Below, one piece after another: positions 43,587 to 51,899 of a DNA stretch of 64,000 bases (position 1 is the first letter of the stretch; every line of letters starts with the position of its first letter). The DNA lies in the NCBI RefSeq assembly GCF_015712065.1, contig NZ_JACFYZ010000011.1:62001-126000 (forward strand). The letters run 5' to 3'. This DNA is from Ectopseudomonas chengduensis (GTDB lineage Bacteria; Pseudomonadota; Gammaproteobacteria; Pseudomonadales; Pseudomonadaceae). A program made the translations under genes and the position numbers. Under the pieces are notes generated by a model. That model made no database searches. It had not been told where the DNA came from and saw only the letters and a program-made list of their open reading frames with translations.

Positions 43587-44645
43587 ATGAGCAAGCAACC
43601 CTCCATCAGCTACAAGGACGCAGGCGTCGACATCGATGCCGGTGAAGCCCTGGTCGAACGCATCAAAGGCGTGGCCAAGCGCACTGCCCGTCCGGAAGTC
43701 ATGGGTGGCCTGGGCGGCTTCGGCGCCCTGTGCGAGATCCCGGCCGGCTACAAGCAACCGGTACTGGTGTCCGGCACCGACGGCGTCGGCACCAAACTGC
43801 GCCTGGCGCTGAACCTGAACAAGCACGACAGCATCGGCCAGGATCTGGTCGCCATGTGCGTCAACGACCTGGTGGTCTGTGGCGCCGAGCCGCTGTTCTT
43901 CCTCGACTACTACGCCACCGGCAAGCTCAACGTCGACGTCGCCGCTACCGTGGTCACCGGCATCGGCGCCGGCTGCGAGCTGGCTGGCTGCTCCCTGGTC
44001 GGTGGTGAAACCGCCGAAATGCCGGGCATGTACGAAGGCGAAGACTACGACCTGGCCGGCTTCTGCGTCGGCGTGGTGGAAAAGAGCGAAATCATCGACG
44101 GCTCCAAGGTGGTCACCGGCGACGCCCTGATCGCCCTGCCCTCCTCCGGCCCGCATTCCAACGGCTACTCGCTGATCCGCAAGATCATCGAAGTCTCCGG
44201 CGCCGACATCGAGCAGGTGCAACTGGATGGCAAGGCCCTGGCCGACCTGCTGATGGCACCGACCCGTATCTACGTCAAGCCGCTGCTCAAGCTGATCAAG
44301 GACACCGGCGCGGTCAAGGCCATGGCCCACATCACTGGCGGCGGCCTGCTGGACAACATCCCACGTGTGCTGCCGCAAGGCGCCCAGGCGGTGATCGACG
44401 TGGCCAGCTGGAATCGCCCGGCGGTGTTCGACTGGCTGCAGGAAAAGGGCAACGTCGATGAACATGAAATGCACCGCGTGCTGAACTGCGGCGTCGGCAT
44501 GGTCATTTGCGTCGCCCAGGATCAGGTCGAAACCGCCCTGGCCAGCCTGCGCGCCAGCGGCGAGCAACCCTGGGTCATCGGCCAGATCACCGAAGCGGCA
44601 GAAGGTGCAGCCCAGGTTCAGCTGAACAACCTGAAAGCCCACTGA
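43587..44645 (+). CDS. purM: Phosphoribosylformylglycinamidine cyclo-ligase PurM
   Basis: A 352-residue enzyme making aminoimidazole ribonucleotide in purine synthesis. Motifs: YKDAGVDIDAGEALVERIK, SGTDGVGTKLRLA, MCVNDLVVCGAEPLFFLDYYATG, GGETAEMPGMY, and LPSSGPHSNGYSLIRK. Overlaps purN by 1 nt. Confidence 0.96.
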   Translation: MSKQPSISYKDAGVDIDAGEALVERIKGVAKRTARPEVMGGLGGFGALCEIPAGYKQPVLVSGTDGVGTKLRLALNLNKHDSIGQDLVAMCVNDLVVCGAEPLFFLDYYATGKLNVDVAATVVTGIGAGCELAGCSLVGGETAEMPGMYEGEDYDLAGFCVGVVEKSEIIDGSKVVTGDALIALPSSGPHSNGYSLIRKIIEVSGADIEQVQLDGKALADLLMAPTRIYVKPLLKLIKDTGAVKAMAHITGGGLLDNIPRVLPQGAQAVIDVASWNRPAVFDWLQEKGNVDEHEMHRVLNCGVGMVICVAQDQVETALASLRASGEQPWVIGQITEAAEGAAQVQLNNLKAH

Positions 44646-45289
44646 TGCCCTGTAATGTCGTCGTCCTGATCTCCGGGTCAGGCAGCAATCTGCAAGCGCT
44701 GATCGACAGCGTCGCCCACGACGGCAATCCGGCCCGCATCGCCGCGGTTATCTGCAACCGCGCCGGCGCCCACGGCCTGGAGCGGGCGAAACAGGCCGGG
44801 ATCGCTACCGAACTGCTTGATCACAAGCAGTTCGACGGCCGCGAAGCCTTCGATGCCGCCCTGATCCAGGCCATCGATGCCCATCAGCCTGACCTGGTGG
44901 TGCTGGCCGGTTTCATGCGCATCCTCACGCCTGGCTTCGTTCAGCACTATGCAGGCCGCCTGCTCAATATCCACCCGTCACTGCTCCCCAAGCACAAAGG
45001 CCTGCACACCCATCAACGGGCTATCGAAGCCGGTGACAGCGAACACGGCTGCAGCGTGCACTTCGTCACCGAGGAACTCGATGGTGGCCCTCTGGTCGTA
45101 CAAGCAGTGCTGCCAGTCATGGCAGATGACACGGCCGAAAGCCTGGCCCAGCGCGTGCATCAGCAGGAACACCAGATCTATCCTCTGGCTGTACGCTGGT
45201 TTGCCGAAGGCCGCTTGCGTCTTGGCGCTCAAGGCGCAATGCTGGATGGCCAGCCGCTGCCCGCCAGCGGCCACCTGATTCGAACCTAG
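44645..45289 (+). CDS. purN: Phosphoribosylglycinamide formyltransferase PurN
   Basis: A 214-residue enzyme that transfers the formyl group from 10-formyl-tetrahydrofolate to GAR. VLISGSGSNLQALID binds the phosphoribosyl group; the catalytic Asn-His-Asp set is in NIHPSLLPKHKG and the following GCSVHFVTEELDGG. The ATG shares a base with the purM stop. Confidence 0.95.
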   Translation: MPCNVVVLISGSGSNLQALIDSVAHDGNPARIAAVICNRAGAHGLERAKQAGIATELLDHKQFDGREAFDAALIQAIDAHQPDLVVLAGFMRILTPGFVQHYAGRLLNIHPSLLPKHKGLHTHQRAIEAGDSEHGCSVHFVTEELDGGPLVVQAVLPVMADDTAESLAQRVHQQEHQIYPLAVRWFAEGRLRLGAQGAMLDGQPLPASGHLIRT

Positions 45290-45297
45290 GAGACTCT

Positions 45298-46014
45298 ATG
45301 CGTCGTGCCCTGCTGTTCGCCCTGACACTGTTCAGCCTGCCCGCCCTTGCCGAGGATCTGCAGCCCTTCTCCGCCAGCTACACCGCGGACTGGAAGCAGC
45401 TGCCGGTTAGTGGTAGCGCCGAGCGCAGCCTCAAGCGCGAAGACGACGGCCGCTGGACCCTCAACTTCGAAGCCTCGATGCTGGTCGCCGGCCTGACCGA
45501 AGAGAGTACCTTCCGCGTCGACAACGGTGCCCTGCTGCCGCTGACCTACCGCCTCAACCGCAGCGGCCTGGGCAAAGGCAAGAAGGTCGAGCAGGACTTC
45601 GACTGGGAACAGAAGCAGGTTATCGGCACTGACCGTGGCGACGCCGTACGCTTCCCGCTCAATCGCGGCCTGCTGGACAAGTCGACCTACCAGGTCGCCC
45701 TGCAACAGGATGTCGCCGCCGGCAAGAAAAGCGTGAGCTATCAGGTGGTCGACGGTGACGAAATCGAAACCTACGACTTCCGTGTGCTGGGCGAAGAAGT
45801 GGTGCGCACCAAGGCTGGCCTGATCGACGCGATCAAGGTCGAGCGCGTGCGTGACCCCACGCAAAGCACCCGCAAGACAGTGCTGTGGTTCGCCAAGGAC
45901 TGGGGTCACCTGCTGGTGCGCCTGCATCAGGTGGAGACCGACGGCAAGGAATACCAGATCATGCTCAAGGACGGCACCGTCGCCGGCAAGCCGGTCGAAG
46001 GTCGTCGCGACTGA
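45298..46014 (+). CDS. DUF3108 exported protein
   Basis: A 238-residue periplasmic protein: signal peptide ending LPALAED (about residue 18), then a beta-rich domain with YTADWKQLPVSGSAERSLKRED and TVLWFAKDWGHLLVRL, typical of DUF3108. Lies 8 nt after purN in the same direction, with a terminator behind, so it is in the purMN transcript. Function unknown. Confidence 0.87.
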   Translation: MRRALLFALTLFSLPALAEDLQPFSASYTADWKQLPVSGSAERSLKREDDGRWTLNFEASMLVAGLTEESTFRVDNGALLPLTYRLNRSGLGKGKKVEQDFDWEQKQVIGTDRGDAVRFPLNRGLLDKSTYQVALQQDVAAGKKSVSYQVVDGDEIETYDFRVLGEEVVRTKAGLIDAIKVERVRDPTQSTRKTVLWFAKDWGHLLVRLHQVETDGKEYQIMLKDGTVAGKPVEGRRD

Positions 46015-46027
46015 TCTGCAACCAAAT

Positions 46028-46055
46028 AAAAAACCGGGCCATTGCCCGGTTTTTT
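46028..46055. terminator. Intrinsic terminator after DUF3108 gene
   Basis: AAAAAACCGGGC and GCCCGGTTTTTT form a stem around CATT with T/A runs on both sides, so it can act in both directions. It lies 13 nt after the stop. Confidence 0.9.
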
Positions 46056-46107
46056 ATTGACCGCCGTAAACGCTGACAGACAGCGCCAGCCCTGGCCTCT
46101 CAATTAC

Positions 46108-46292
46108 GCAGGGTGCGCCGTGCGCACCAAAGAGGTAGCTCCGGCATTTCGGTGCGTACAGCCTGGGCGGCCCCGCGACACCCTACGAAGGCTGATCCAA
46201 AACCAGACAAAGCGGCTTTTCGTAGGAGCCCCGCCTCGGGGCGAAGCTTTCGAGCTAGCGCCGCACCGGTTCGCGGCGGGGCGCCGCTCCAC
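46108..46292. repeat. Composite of REP-type repeats E and B
   Basis: A family E unit (GCAGGGTGCGCCGTGCGCACC to ACACCCTACG) at 46108-46194 is followed by a family B unit, CGTAGGAGCCCCGCCTCGGGG to CGCGGCGGGGCGCCGCTCC at 46213-46292, inverted relative to the copy at 5274. Fills the 333-nt gap between the DUF3108 gene and the ammonium transporter; no gene seen. Confidence 0.65.
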
Positions 46293-46347
46293 TATTCGAC
46301 GCATCCTTGCCTATTCCGGGCGCTGGCTGGCAGCACCCGGTAATAGC

Positions 46348-47556
46348 TCAATCCTGACTCACCGCACCGATCTTGTGGATCGACAGGTCGGCGCCGTTGT
46401 ATTCCTCTTCCTGACTCAGGCGAATGCCCAGCGACGCCTTGAGCAGGCCGTACACCACGAAGCCACCGACCAGCGCGACCACCACGCCCAGCGCAGTGCC
46501 GATCACCTGGCTGGCCAGGCTGACGCCACCCAGGCCACCGAATGCTTCGAGGCCGAAGATGCCGCAGGCGATGCCACCCCAGATGCCGCACAGACCATGC
46601 AGCGGCCAGACGCCGAGCACGTCATCGATCTTCCACTTCACCTGAGTCGCGGTGAATGCCCAGACGAACAGTGCACCGGCAATCGCGCCAGTGACCAGGG
46701 CGCCAATCGGATGCATCAGGTCCGAGCCGGCGCATATCGCTACTAGGCCAGCGAGCGGGCCGTTATGCAGAAAGCCTGGGTCATTGCGCCCCACCAGCAG
46801 CGCGGCGACGGTGCCACCGACCATGGCCATCAGCGAGTTGACCGCCACCAGGCCACTGACGCCCTCGAGCGTCTGCGCACTCATTACGTTGAAGCCGAAC
46901 CAGCCGATGATCAGGATCCACGAGCCCAGTGCCAGGAATGGAATGTTCGACGGCGCCATGGCCACCAGCTTGCCGTCGCGATAGCGACCATTGCGGCGCC
47001 CCAGCAGCAGCACCGCGCCGAATGCCAACCAGCCGCCCATGGCATGCACCACCACCGAACCGGCGAAGTCATGGAAGCCTGCACCGAAGCGAGTCTCGAG
47101 CCAGGCCTGGAAGCCGTAGTTGCCGTTCCAGATCATGCCTTCGAAGAAGGGATAGACGAACGCCACGATCAATGCAGTGGCGCATAGCTGCGGGCCGAAC
47201 TTGGCGCGCTCGGCGATACCACCGGAGATGATTGCCGGAATCGCCGCGGCGAAGGTCAGCAGGAAGAAGAACTTCACCAGACCGTACCCGTGGTTCTCCG
47301 TCAGCACCGCCGCCGGCTCGAAGAAGTTGATGCCGTAGGCGATCCAGTAGCCGATGAAGAAATACGCCAGGGCGGAAATGGCGAAATCCGAAAGAATCTT
47401 CGATAGCGCATTGACCTGGTTTTTCTGCCGCACCGTTCCCACTTCGAGGAAGGCAAACCCGGCATGCATGGCCAGGACCATGATTGCACCCAGCAGGATG
47501 AACAGGGTATTGGAACCGTGGATCAGCGTGGCCACGGCACTGTTGATGTTTTCCAT
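46348..47556 (-). CDS. amtB: Ammonium transporter, Amt family
   Basis: A 402-residue protein with eleven membrane helices. Family signatures: HAGFAFLEVGTVRQKN, FFEGMIWNGNYGFQAWLE, DFAGSVVVHAMGGWLAFGAV (first pore His) and LHGLCGIWGGIACGIFG (second pore His). ATG 47556 (MENINSAVATL) is followed directly by the first helix; there is no clear signal peptide. No glnK gene is adjacent, which is unlike the usual glnK-amtB pair. Confidence 0.92.
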   Translation of the reverse strand: MENINSAVATLIHGSNTLFILLGAIMVLAMHAGFAFLEVGTVRQKNQVNALSKILSDFAISALAYFFIGYWIAYGINFFEPAAVLTENHGYGLVKFFFLLTFAAAIPAIISGGIAERAKFGPQLCATALIVAFVYPFFEGMIWNGNYGFQAWLETRFGAGFHDFAGSVVVHAMGGWLAFGAVLLLGRRNGRYRDGKLVAMAPSNIPFLALGSWILIIGWFGFNVMSAQTLEGVSGLVAVNSLMAMVGGTVAALLVGRNDPGFLHNGPLAGLVAICAGSDLMHPIGALVTGAIAGALFVWAFTATQVKWKIDDVLGVWPLHGLCGIWGGIACGIFGLEAFGGLGGVSLASQVIGTALGVVVALVGGFVVYGLLKASLGIRLSQEEEYNGADLSIHKIGAVSQD

Positions 47557-47816
47557 CGAGAAAGAAAACTCCGGAGGCAGAAGAAAAGCACCAAACGAAG
47601 GCACTAAACCGAAAATGCGCACCACAATGCAGCCAGCGCATGCAGCACGCCCTCGAAAAGTGCCGTCCGGCGGCCCCAAAATGGCGCCGCCAAAGCTCGA
47701 CTGATCGATGCTTATTTCTTGTTAATCAAATGGTTATGCGCGAAATTGACCATCCTGAGTCGCATTGAGAAAGCCCCATCACAGGGCATTTCACAACCCT
47801 CGCGCACCAGCAAAAT

Positions 47817-47831
47817 GCAATCGCTATACCA
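47817..47831 (-). promoter_or_regulatory. Possible sigma-54 promoter of the ammonium transporter
   Basis: The minus strand reads TGGTATAGCGATTGC, matching TGG, A and TTGC of the -24/-12 consensus with correct spacing. It lies 261 nt before the start codon, leaving room for NtrC-dependent control but giving a long leader. The 371-nt gap 47557-47927 shows no gene. Confidence 0.4.
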
Positions 47832-47927
47832 AACGCCAAACCGGTCACTTCACGACTATTCTTGCGGAACCCTCACGCTGCAGAGCACTCGTAAACAGTA
47901 CATACCCCACGCAGAGGACTGCTCACC

Positions 47928-48245
47928 ATGCCACACAAAGCCGCTACTCCAAGCACCAAGGACGCCCTGCTGGATGAATTCCAGGCTCTGGTCAGCGACA
48001 CCGAGAAGCTCCTGCAACACTCCGCCAGCCTGGCTGGTGAACAGGCCGAAGCGCTGCGCGATGACATTCGCAGCAGTCTTGACCGTGCCCGTGACACCTT
48101 GCACAAAGCCGAGTCCAGCCTGCGCGAACAGGGCAAGATCGCCGTCGACGCCACTGAGGATTACGTGCACAAGCACCCGTGGCAGGCGCTCGGCCTGTCG
48201 GCCGCTATCGGCCTGGTGCTCGGCCTGCTGATCAGCCGCCGTTGA
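47928..48245 (+). CDS. YqjD/ElaB-family (DUF883) membrane-anchored protein
   Basis: A 105-residue protein. An amphipathic, coiled-coil-rich body (residues 10-80) is followed by YVHKHPWQALGLSAAIGLVLGLLISRR, the C-terminal membrane anchor of the DUF883 family. In E. coli these proteins tether ribosomes to the membrane in stationary phase. First of three genes like yqjD-yqjE-yqjK. Confidence 0.88.
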   Translation: MPHKAATPSTKDALLDEFQALVSDTEKLLQHSASLAGEQAEALRDDIRSSLDRARDTLHKAESSLREQGKIAVDATEDYVHKHPWQALGLSAAIGLVLGLLISRR

Positions 48246-48253
48246 CAGCGCCA

Positions 48254-48613
48254 ATGTCCAACGGCCCCTCGCCACGGCGCCTGGGTGCAGCCCTGTTAGG
48301 CCTGCTCCAGGGCCACGTGGCGCTGCTGGCCCATGAACTCGAAGACCAACGCGACCAGGCACTACGTGCGCTGCTCCTTGGCGGTCTGTGCCTGGCCTTC
48401 GCCCTGCTCCTGCTGATAGGTCTGTCCGCTCTGCTGCTGATTGTCTACTGGGATACGCACCGCCTGGCAGTCGCCATCGGTCTGTGCCTGTTCTACGGTT
48501 TTGGCCTGCTCGTTTGCGGCGCCTGGCTGCTGACCAGTCTACGCAACGCCGAGCCGCCGTTCAGCGCCAGCCTTGAAGAACTGCAACGTGACCGCGAGCA
48601 ACTGCTGCCATGA
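48254..48613 (+). CDS. YqjE-like (phage holin family) membrane protein
   Basis: A 119-residue protein with two membrane helices (about residues 39-62 and 70-93) and an acidic C-terminus. LLGLLQGHVALLAHELEDQRDQALR matches the YqjE N-terminal helix. It lies 8 nt after the DUF883 gene and overlaps the next start by 4 nt. Confidence 0.83.
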   Translation: MSNGPSPRRLGAALLGLLQGHVALLAHELEDQRDQALRALLLGGLCLAFALLLLIGLSALLLIVYWDTHRLAVAIGLCLFYGFGLLVCGAWLLTSLRNAEPPFSASLEELQRDREQLLP

Positions 48614-48927
48614 CGCCGACCCTGCCTCCAGGCGCCTCGCGCCGTGAACTTCGTAAAGCCGTGCTGCGCATGCGCCTGGAAATGCATCGCCAGGAACTGC
48701 GTCATGAAATCCTGCAGATCACTCATCCACTGCAACAGGTACGCGAGTACGGGCAGCGGCTGCGCAAGGGCAATGCACCATTTTTGCTCACTGGCGGGGT
48801 GCTGGCTTTGGCCGGGCTGCTTGGCCGCAAACGCGGCTGGCGCCGCTGGCTGCGCCTGGCGTTGATCGTCATGCCGCTGCTGCGGCGCGTGCAACAGGGT
48901 ACGCGCGGGCGTTCACCTTTGGTCTAG
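48610..48927 (+). CDS. YqjK-like small protein
   Basis: A 105-residue basic protein with one hydrophobic segment near residues 58-70 (FLLTGGVLALAGLL). Helical N-terminus rich in Arg/Glu. Position after yqjD- and yqjE-like genes and general character suggest the YqjK role; direct sequence similarity is weak. Confidence 0.7.
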   Translation: MTPTLPPGASRRELRKAVLRMRLEMHRQELRHEILQITHPLQQVREYGQRLRKGNAPFLLTGGVLALAGLLGRKRGWRRWLRLALIVMPLLRRVQQGTRGRSPLV

Positions 48928-49011
48928 ACCTGGGCTGGCCGCGATCTTGCTAGGTTGAGCCACTCTGCCACCATCTGGCGGCTCAATCGCTGCGCGCTAA
49001 GGAAATCCCAG

Positions 49012-50175
49012 GTGATCGACGGACTGCCTTTTGCCGTCTTCCAACCCTTTATCGACACCGCTACCGGCCGGATCGCGGGCGTCGAGGCCTTGGCGCGACT
49101 ACGCGATGCCGAGGGCCAGGTGCGCTCGGCCGGACCGCTGTTTGCCGACCCGAAAACACCGCCAGCAGCCCTGCGCCGCCTCGACCGCCAGGTACGCGAG
49201 GATGCCCTGCACCGCTTCCACCAGGCTCCGGCGGACTGGTTCCTGAGCCTGAACATTTCACCACGCTGGATCAGTCGTCTGCGCCCGGCGCAGCCACTGC
49301 CCAGCCTGATTCAACTGCAGCGCAGTGGCATCGACCCTGCGCGCATCGTCTTCGAGATCACCGAGCTGGGCGGCGCCAGCCAGCGCTTACCCGACGTGGT
49401 GGCGCGTTACCGCGACGCCGGCGCGCGCATCGCTATCGACGATTTTGGCGCTGGCTATTCGCAGCTCGACCGCGTGCTGGCACTGCAACCTGACATCCTC
49501 AAACTGGACATGCGCCTGTTCCAGGAAGCCGCTCGCGGCGGCCCTAGCGGCGAAGTGGTCAAGGCGCTGGCACAGATGGCCGAAAAGACTGGTTGCTGGA
49601 TCATCGCCGAAGGGGTGGAAACCGAAGCCGAGCTGAACTTCGCCCTTGAGTGCGGCGCCCGTTACGTCCAGGGATTCCTGTTCGCCAGGCCGGAGGAGGA
49701 ACTGTTCGCCAGCGACGCCTTCGTCGGCCGTTTCGCGCGCCTGCGTGACAGCTACGTACAGCAGAAACTCGCCGAGCGCGCGCGCCTGGTCAGCCTGCGC
49801 CAGCAACTGACCGAATTGATGTCCGAGCTCAGGTTCTGGGCCGAAAGCGGCGCCCCGGCAACAAGCCTGAACGCACCGGACAACTACCCCTGGCTGTTGC
49901 GTATCTATCAGTGCGACCGCCACGGCACCCAACTCACGCCCAACCTGCAGTGGCGCCAGAACCTCTGGCAGGCCGATGACCGCTACCTTGGGCATAACTG
50001 GTCATGGCGCCCCTACTTCTATCAACTGCTGGCCGAAGGCTGGGAAGAGCGGCGCCTGACGCTCTCCACCACCTACCGCGACGCCACCACCAACCAGTAC
50101 TGCCTGACCGCAGGGCAGTTCATCGACAATGGTCGTCGCCTGCTGCTGGTGGACATCGACGCCGCCGGTTTCTGA
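49012..50175 (+). CDS. EAL-domain c-di-GMP phosphodiesterase with C-terminal sensor-like domain
   Basis: A 387-residue protein from GTG 49012 (AAGGA 8 nt upstream; a TTG at 48955 is also open). The EAL domain fills residues 1-235: GVEALARLR, LSLNISP, FEITE, AIDDFGAGYS, LKLDM, IIAEGVET, QGFLFARP. All usual metal and catalytic residues are present, so it is probably an active phosphodiesterase. The C-terminal 130 residues (YPWLLRIYQCDRHG to TTNQYCLTAGQFIDNG) resemble a Cache/PDC sensor, here after the EAL domain and with no membrane segment. Confidence 0.87.
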   Translation: MIDGLPFAVFQPFIDTATGRIAGVEALARLRDAEGQVRSAGPLFADPKTPPAALRRLDRQVREDALHRFHQAPADWFLSLNISPRWISRLRPAQPLPSLIQLQRSGIDPARIVFEITELGGASQRLPDVVARYRDAGARIAIDDFGAGYSQLDRVLALQPDILKLDMRLFQEAARGGPSGEVVKALAQMAEKTGCWIIAEGVETEAELNFALECGARYVQGFLFARPEEELFASDAFVGRFARLRDSYVQQKLAERARLVSLRQQLTELMSELRFWAESGAPATSLNAPDNYPWLLRIYQCDRHGTQLTPNLQWRQNLWQADDRYLGHNWSWRPYFYQLLAEGWEERRLTLSTTYRDATTNQYCLTAGQFIDNGRRLLLVDIDAAGF

Positions 50176-50330
50176 GTACGCAGCTAGGCTTAGCAACAGG
50201 CTATTGGACTTCTCTCGGCACAGTCGAACAAGGCACGCCTCGAGCCAGGCGCATTTCGGATACATCCGTGCCCACAGAAGCCTCGCGCCGAACGGCTGAA
50301 TGATCCGCCCCAGTCTTCGAGGCTGCGCTT

Positions 50331-51233
50331 ATGCTCTGGCTAGCCCTGCGCCTGTTCATCCCGCTGCTGCTCAGCGCCAGTGTGCTGGCCACCACATCCC
50401 CGACCTACCACGACGACATCGCTCCGCTACTGGCCAACCGCTGCCTGGTTTGCCACAACGGCGCGCAGGCCCCACTGGGCCTGCGCCTGGACAGCCTGGA
50501 GAATCTGTTGCGCGGCAGCCAGCGCGGTCCGGTGGTCCACGCTGGCGATGCCGCCGGCAGCGAGCTGCTGCGCCGCCTGACGGGCAGCAGTCAACCGCGC
50601 ATGCCGCTGAGCGGCCCGCCCTTTCTCGAAGCCGCCGAGATCGCCATGGTCGAACGCTGGATAAATGCCGGCCTGCCAGCAGGCAACGAAAGCGCAACCC
50701 GGCCTGCCGCCGCCGTCCCGAGCCTCGGCGAGGTGGTCGACTACCGCCACGTCGAAGCCATTCTGCTGCGCCGCTGCGCTACCTGCCATTCCGCCAGCGG
50801 CTTGATGGGCGCGGCTCCCGAGGGTTATCTGCTGTCGAGTTACGCCGCGACCCTGGCCAGCGACGAACGCGCCCGCGTGGTGCCCGGCAACCCTGCAGCC
50901 AGCGAGCTGGTGCGGCGCATTCGCGGCCAGGCTCGGCCCCGCATGCCCTACGACGGCCCGCCCTATCTCACGGATGCGGAAATCGAACTGATCGTGGCCT
51001 GGATCGAACAAGGCGCACGCGATGCTGCCGGGCAGCCAGCACCCGTGCCGGTGGGCGCCCGAGTACGTCTGCATGGCCGCCTGGATGATGTCGGCAAGCT
51101 GGACGGGCTGGCGCTGCTGATCGACGCGCGCACCCGCCTGGACGACGCACCGCGTCCCGGCGCCTACGTGCAGGTACGCGGCCGCCTCGATGCCAGCGGC
51201 CGCGTGCAGGTAGAACGTCTACGCCTGCGCTAA
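50331..51233 (+). CDS. Exported di-haem cytochrome c-like protein
   Basis: A 300-residue periplasmic protein with a signal peptide (LLLSASVLATTSP) and two CxxCH haem sites, CLVCHNG and CATCHSA, each in a repeated unit of about 110 residues (YHDDIAPLLANRC, YRHVEAILLRRC). This is the planctomycete-type (PSCyt1) cytochrome fold. The last 70 residues form a beta-rich domain with repeated VRGRLD units. Its 3' end overlaps the convergent SCO gene by 15 nt. Confidence 0.82.
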   Translation: MLWLALRLFIPLLLSASVLATTSPTYHDDIAPLLANRCLVCHNGAQAPLGLRLDSLENLLRGSQRGPVVHAGDAAGSELLRRLTGSSQPRMPLSGPPFLEAAEIAMVERWINAGLPAGNESATRPAAAVPSLGEVVDYRHVEAILLRRCATCHSASGLMGAAPEGYLLSSYAATLASDERARVVPGNPAASELVRRIRGQARPRMPYDGPPYLTDAEIELIVAWIEQGARDAAGQPAPVPVGARVRLHGRLDDVGKLDGLALLIDARTRLDDAPRPGAYVQVRGRLDASGRVQVERLRLR

Positions 51234-51881
51234 CTGCTCGGCAGGCGCCTCACTCGGGCGATAGGCGGTGTGCACCACCTTGCTATCGACATGATTGATG
51301 GTAGACAGGATCTGCGCGGCATCGGTCAGCGACGGCGCCATGGTCCAGCGATCCAGTGCGTCGTTGCCGATGCGCAGCATGCCGGTATGGCTCAGATCAT
51401 TGAGGTCCACCACCGGGTCGACGTCATAGAAACCCAGGGCGCGGCGCAGTTGCTCGATATCGGCGCGTGCGCCGGTGAGAAACTGCCAGCCCGGGCCGAT
51501 ATGGTGGCGCTCGACGTACTCGCGCAAACGCTCGGGGCTGTCCAGCTCCGGCTGCAGCGTCAGCGAATACAGGTGCACATCGCGCCCGGCGCGCTCGCCG
51601 AGCATCTCCTGCACCAGACGCAGGTTGGCGGTGGTAGCCGGACAACTGTTGCTGCACTGGGCATACATCATGTTGATCGCCACCACCTTGCCACGCACCA
51701 GGTCGTCGTAGAAGCGCACTTTACGACCCTCGTGAGTCAGCAGCGGGACGTTGGGAAAACGTGTACCGCCCACCCCGGCCAGCGGCGCAGCCGGTTGCTG
51801 CACGCTGCTACCCGAGCGCCAGGCGGCCCAGCCGAACGCAGCGACGCCCAGCCCTGCCAGTACCTTTCTTCGCGTATTCAT
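51219..51881 (-). CDS. SCO1/SenC family copper chaperone-like protein
   Basis: A 220-residue thioredoxin-fold protein with an N-terminal Tat-like or membrane anchor region (RRKVLAGLGVAAFGWAAW). Copper ligands: CSNSCP (CxxxC) at about residues 76-80 and His in LSHTGMLRIG. It starts 18 nt after the multicopper oxidase stop, in the same direction, and probably supplies copper to that enzyme or to the cytochrome system. Confidence 0.87.
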   Translation of the reverse strand: MNTRRKVLAGLGVAAFGWAAWRSGSSVQQPAAPLAGVGGTRFPNVPLLTHEGRKVRFYDDLVRGKVVAINMMYAQCSNSCPATTANLRLVQEMLGERAGRDVHLYSLTLQPELDSPERLREYVERHHIGPGWQFLTGARADIEQLRRALGFYDVDPVVDLNDLSHTGMLRIGNDALDRWTMAPSLTDAAQILSTINHVDSKVVHTAYRPSEAPAEQLAQA

Positions 51882-51899
51882 GGCAAACCTCCGGCTGGC

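Noticed and set aside
48254..48613. Phage holin, suggesting a prophage remnant
   Set aside because: No other phage gene nearby; gene order matches the chromosomal yqjD-yqjE-yqjK group.
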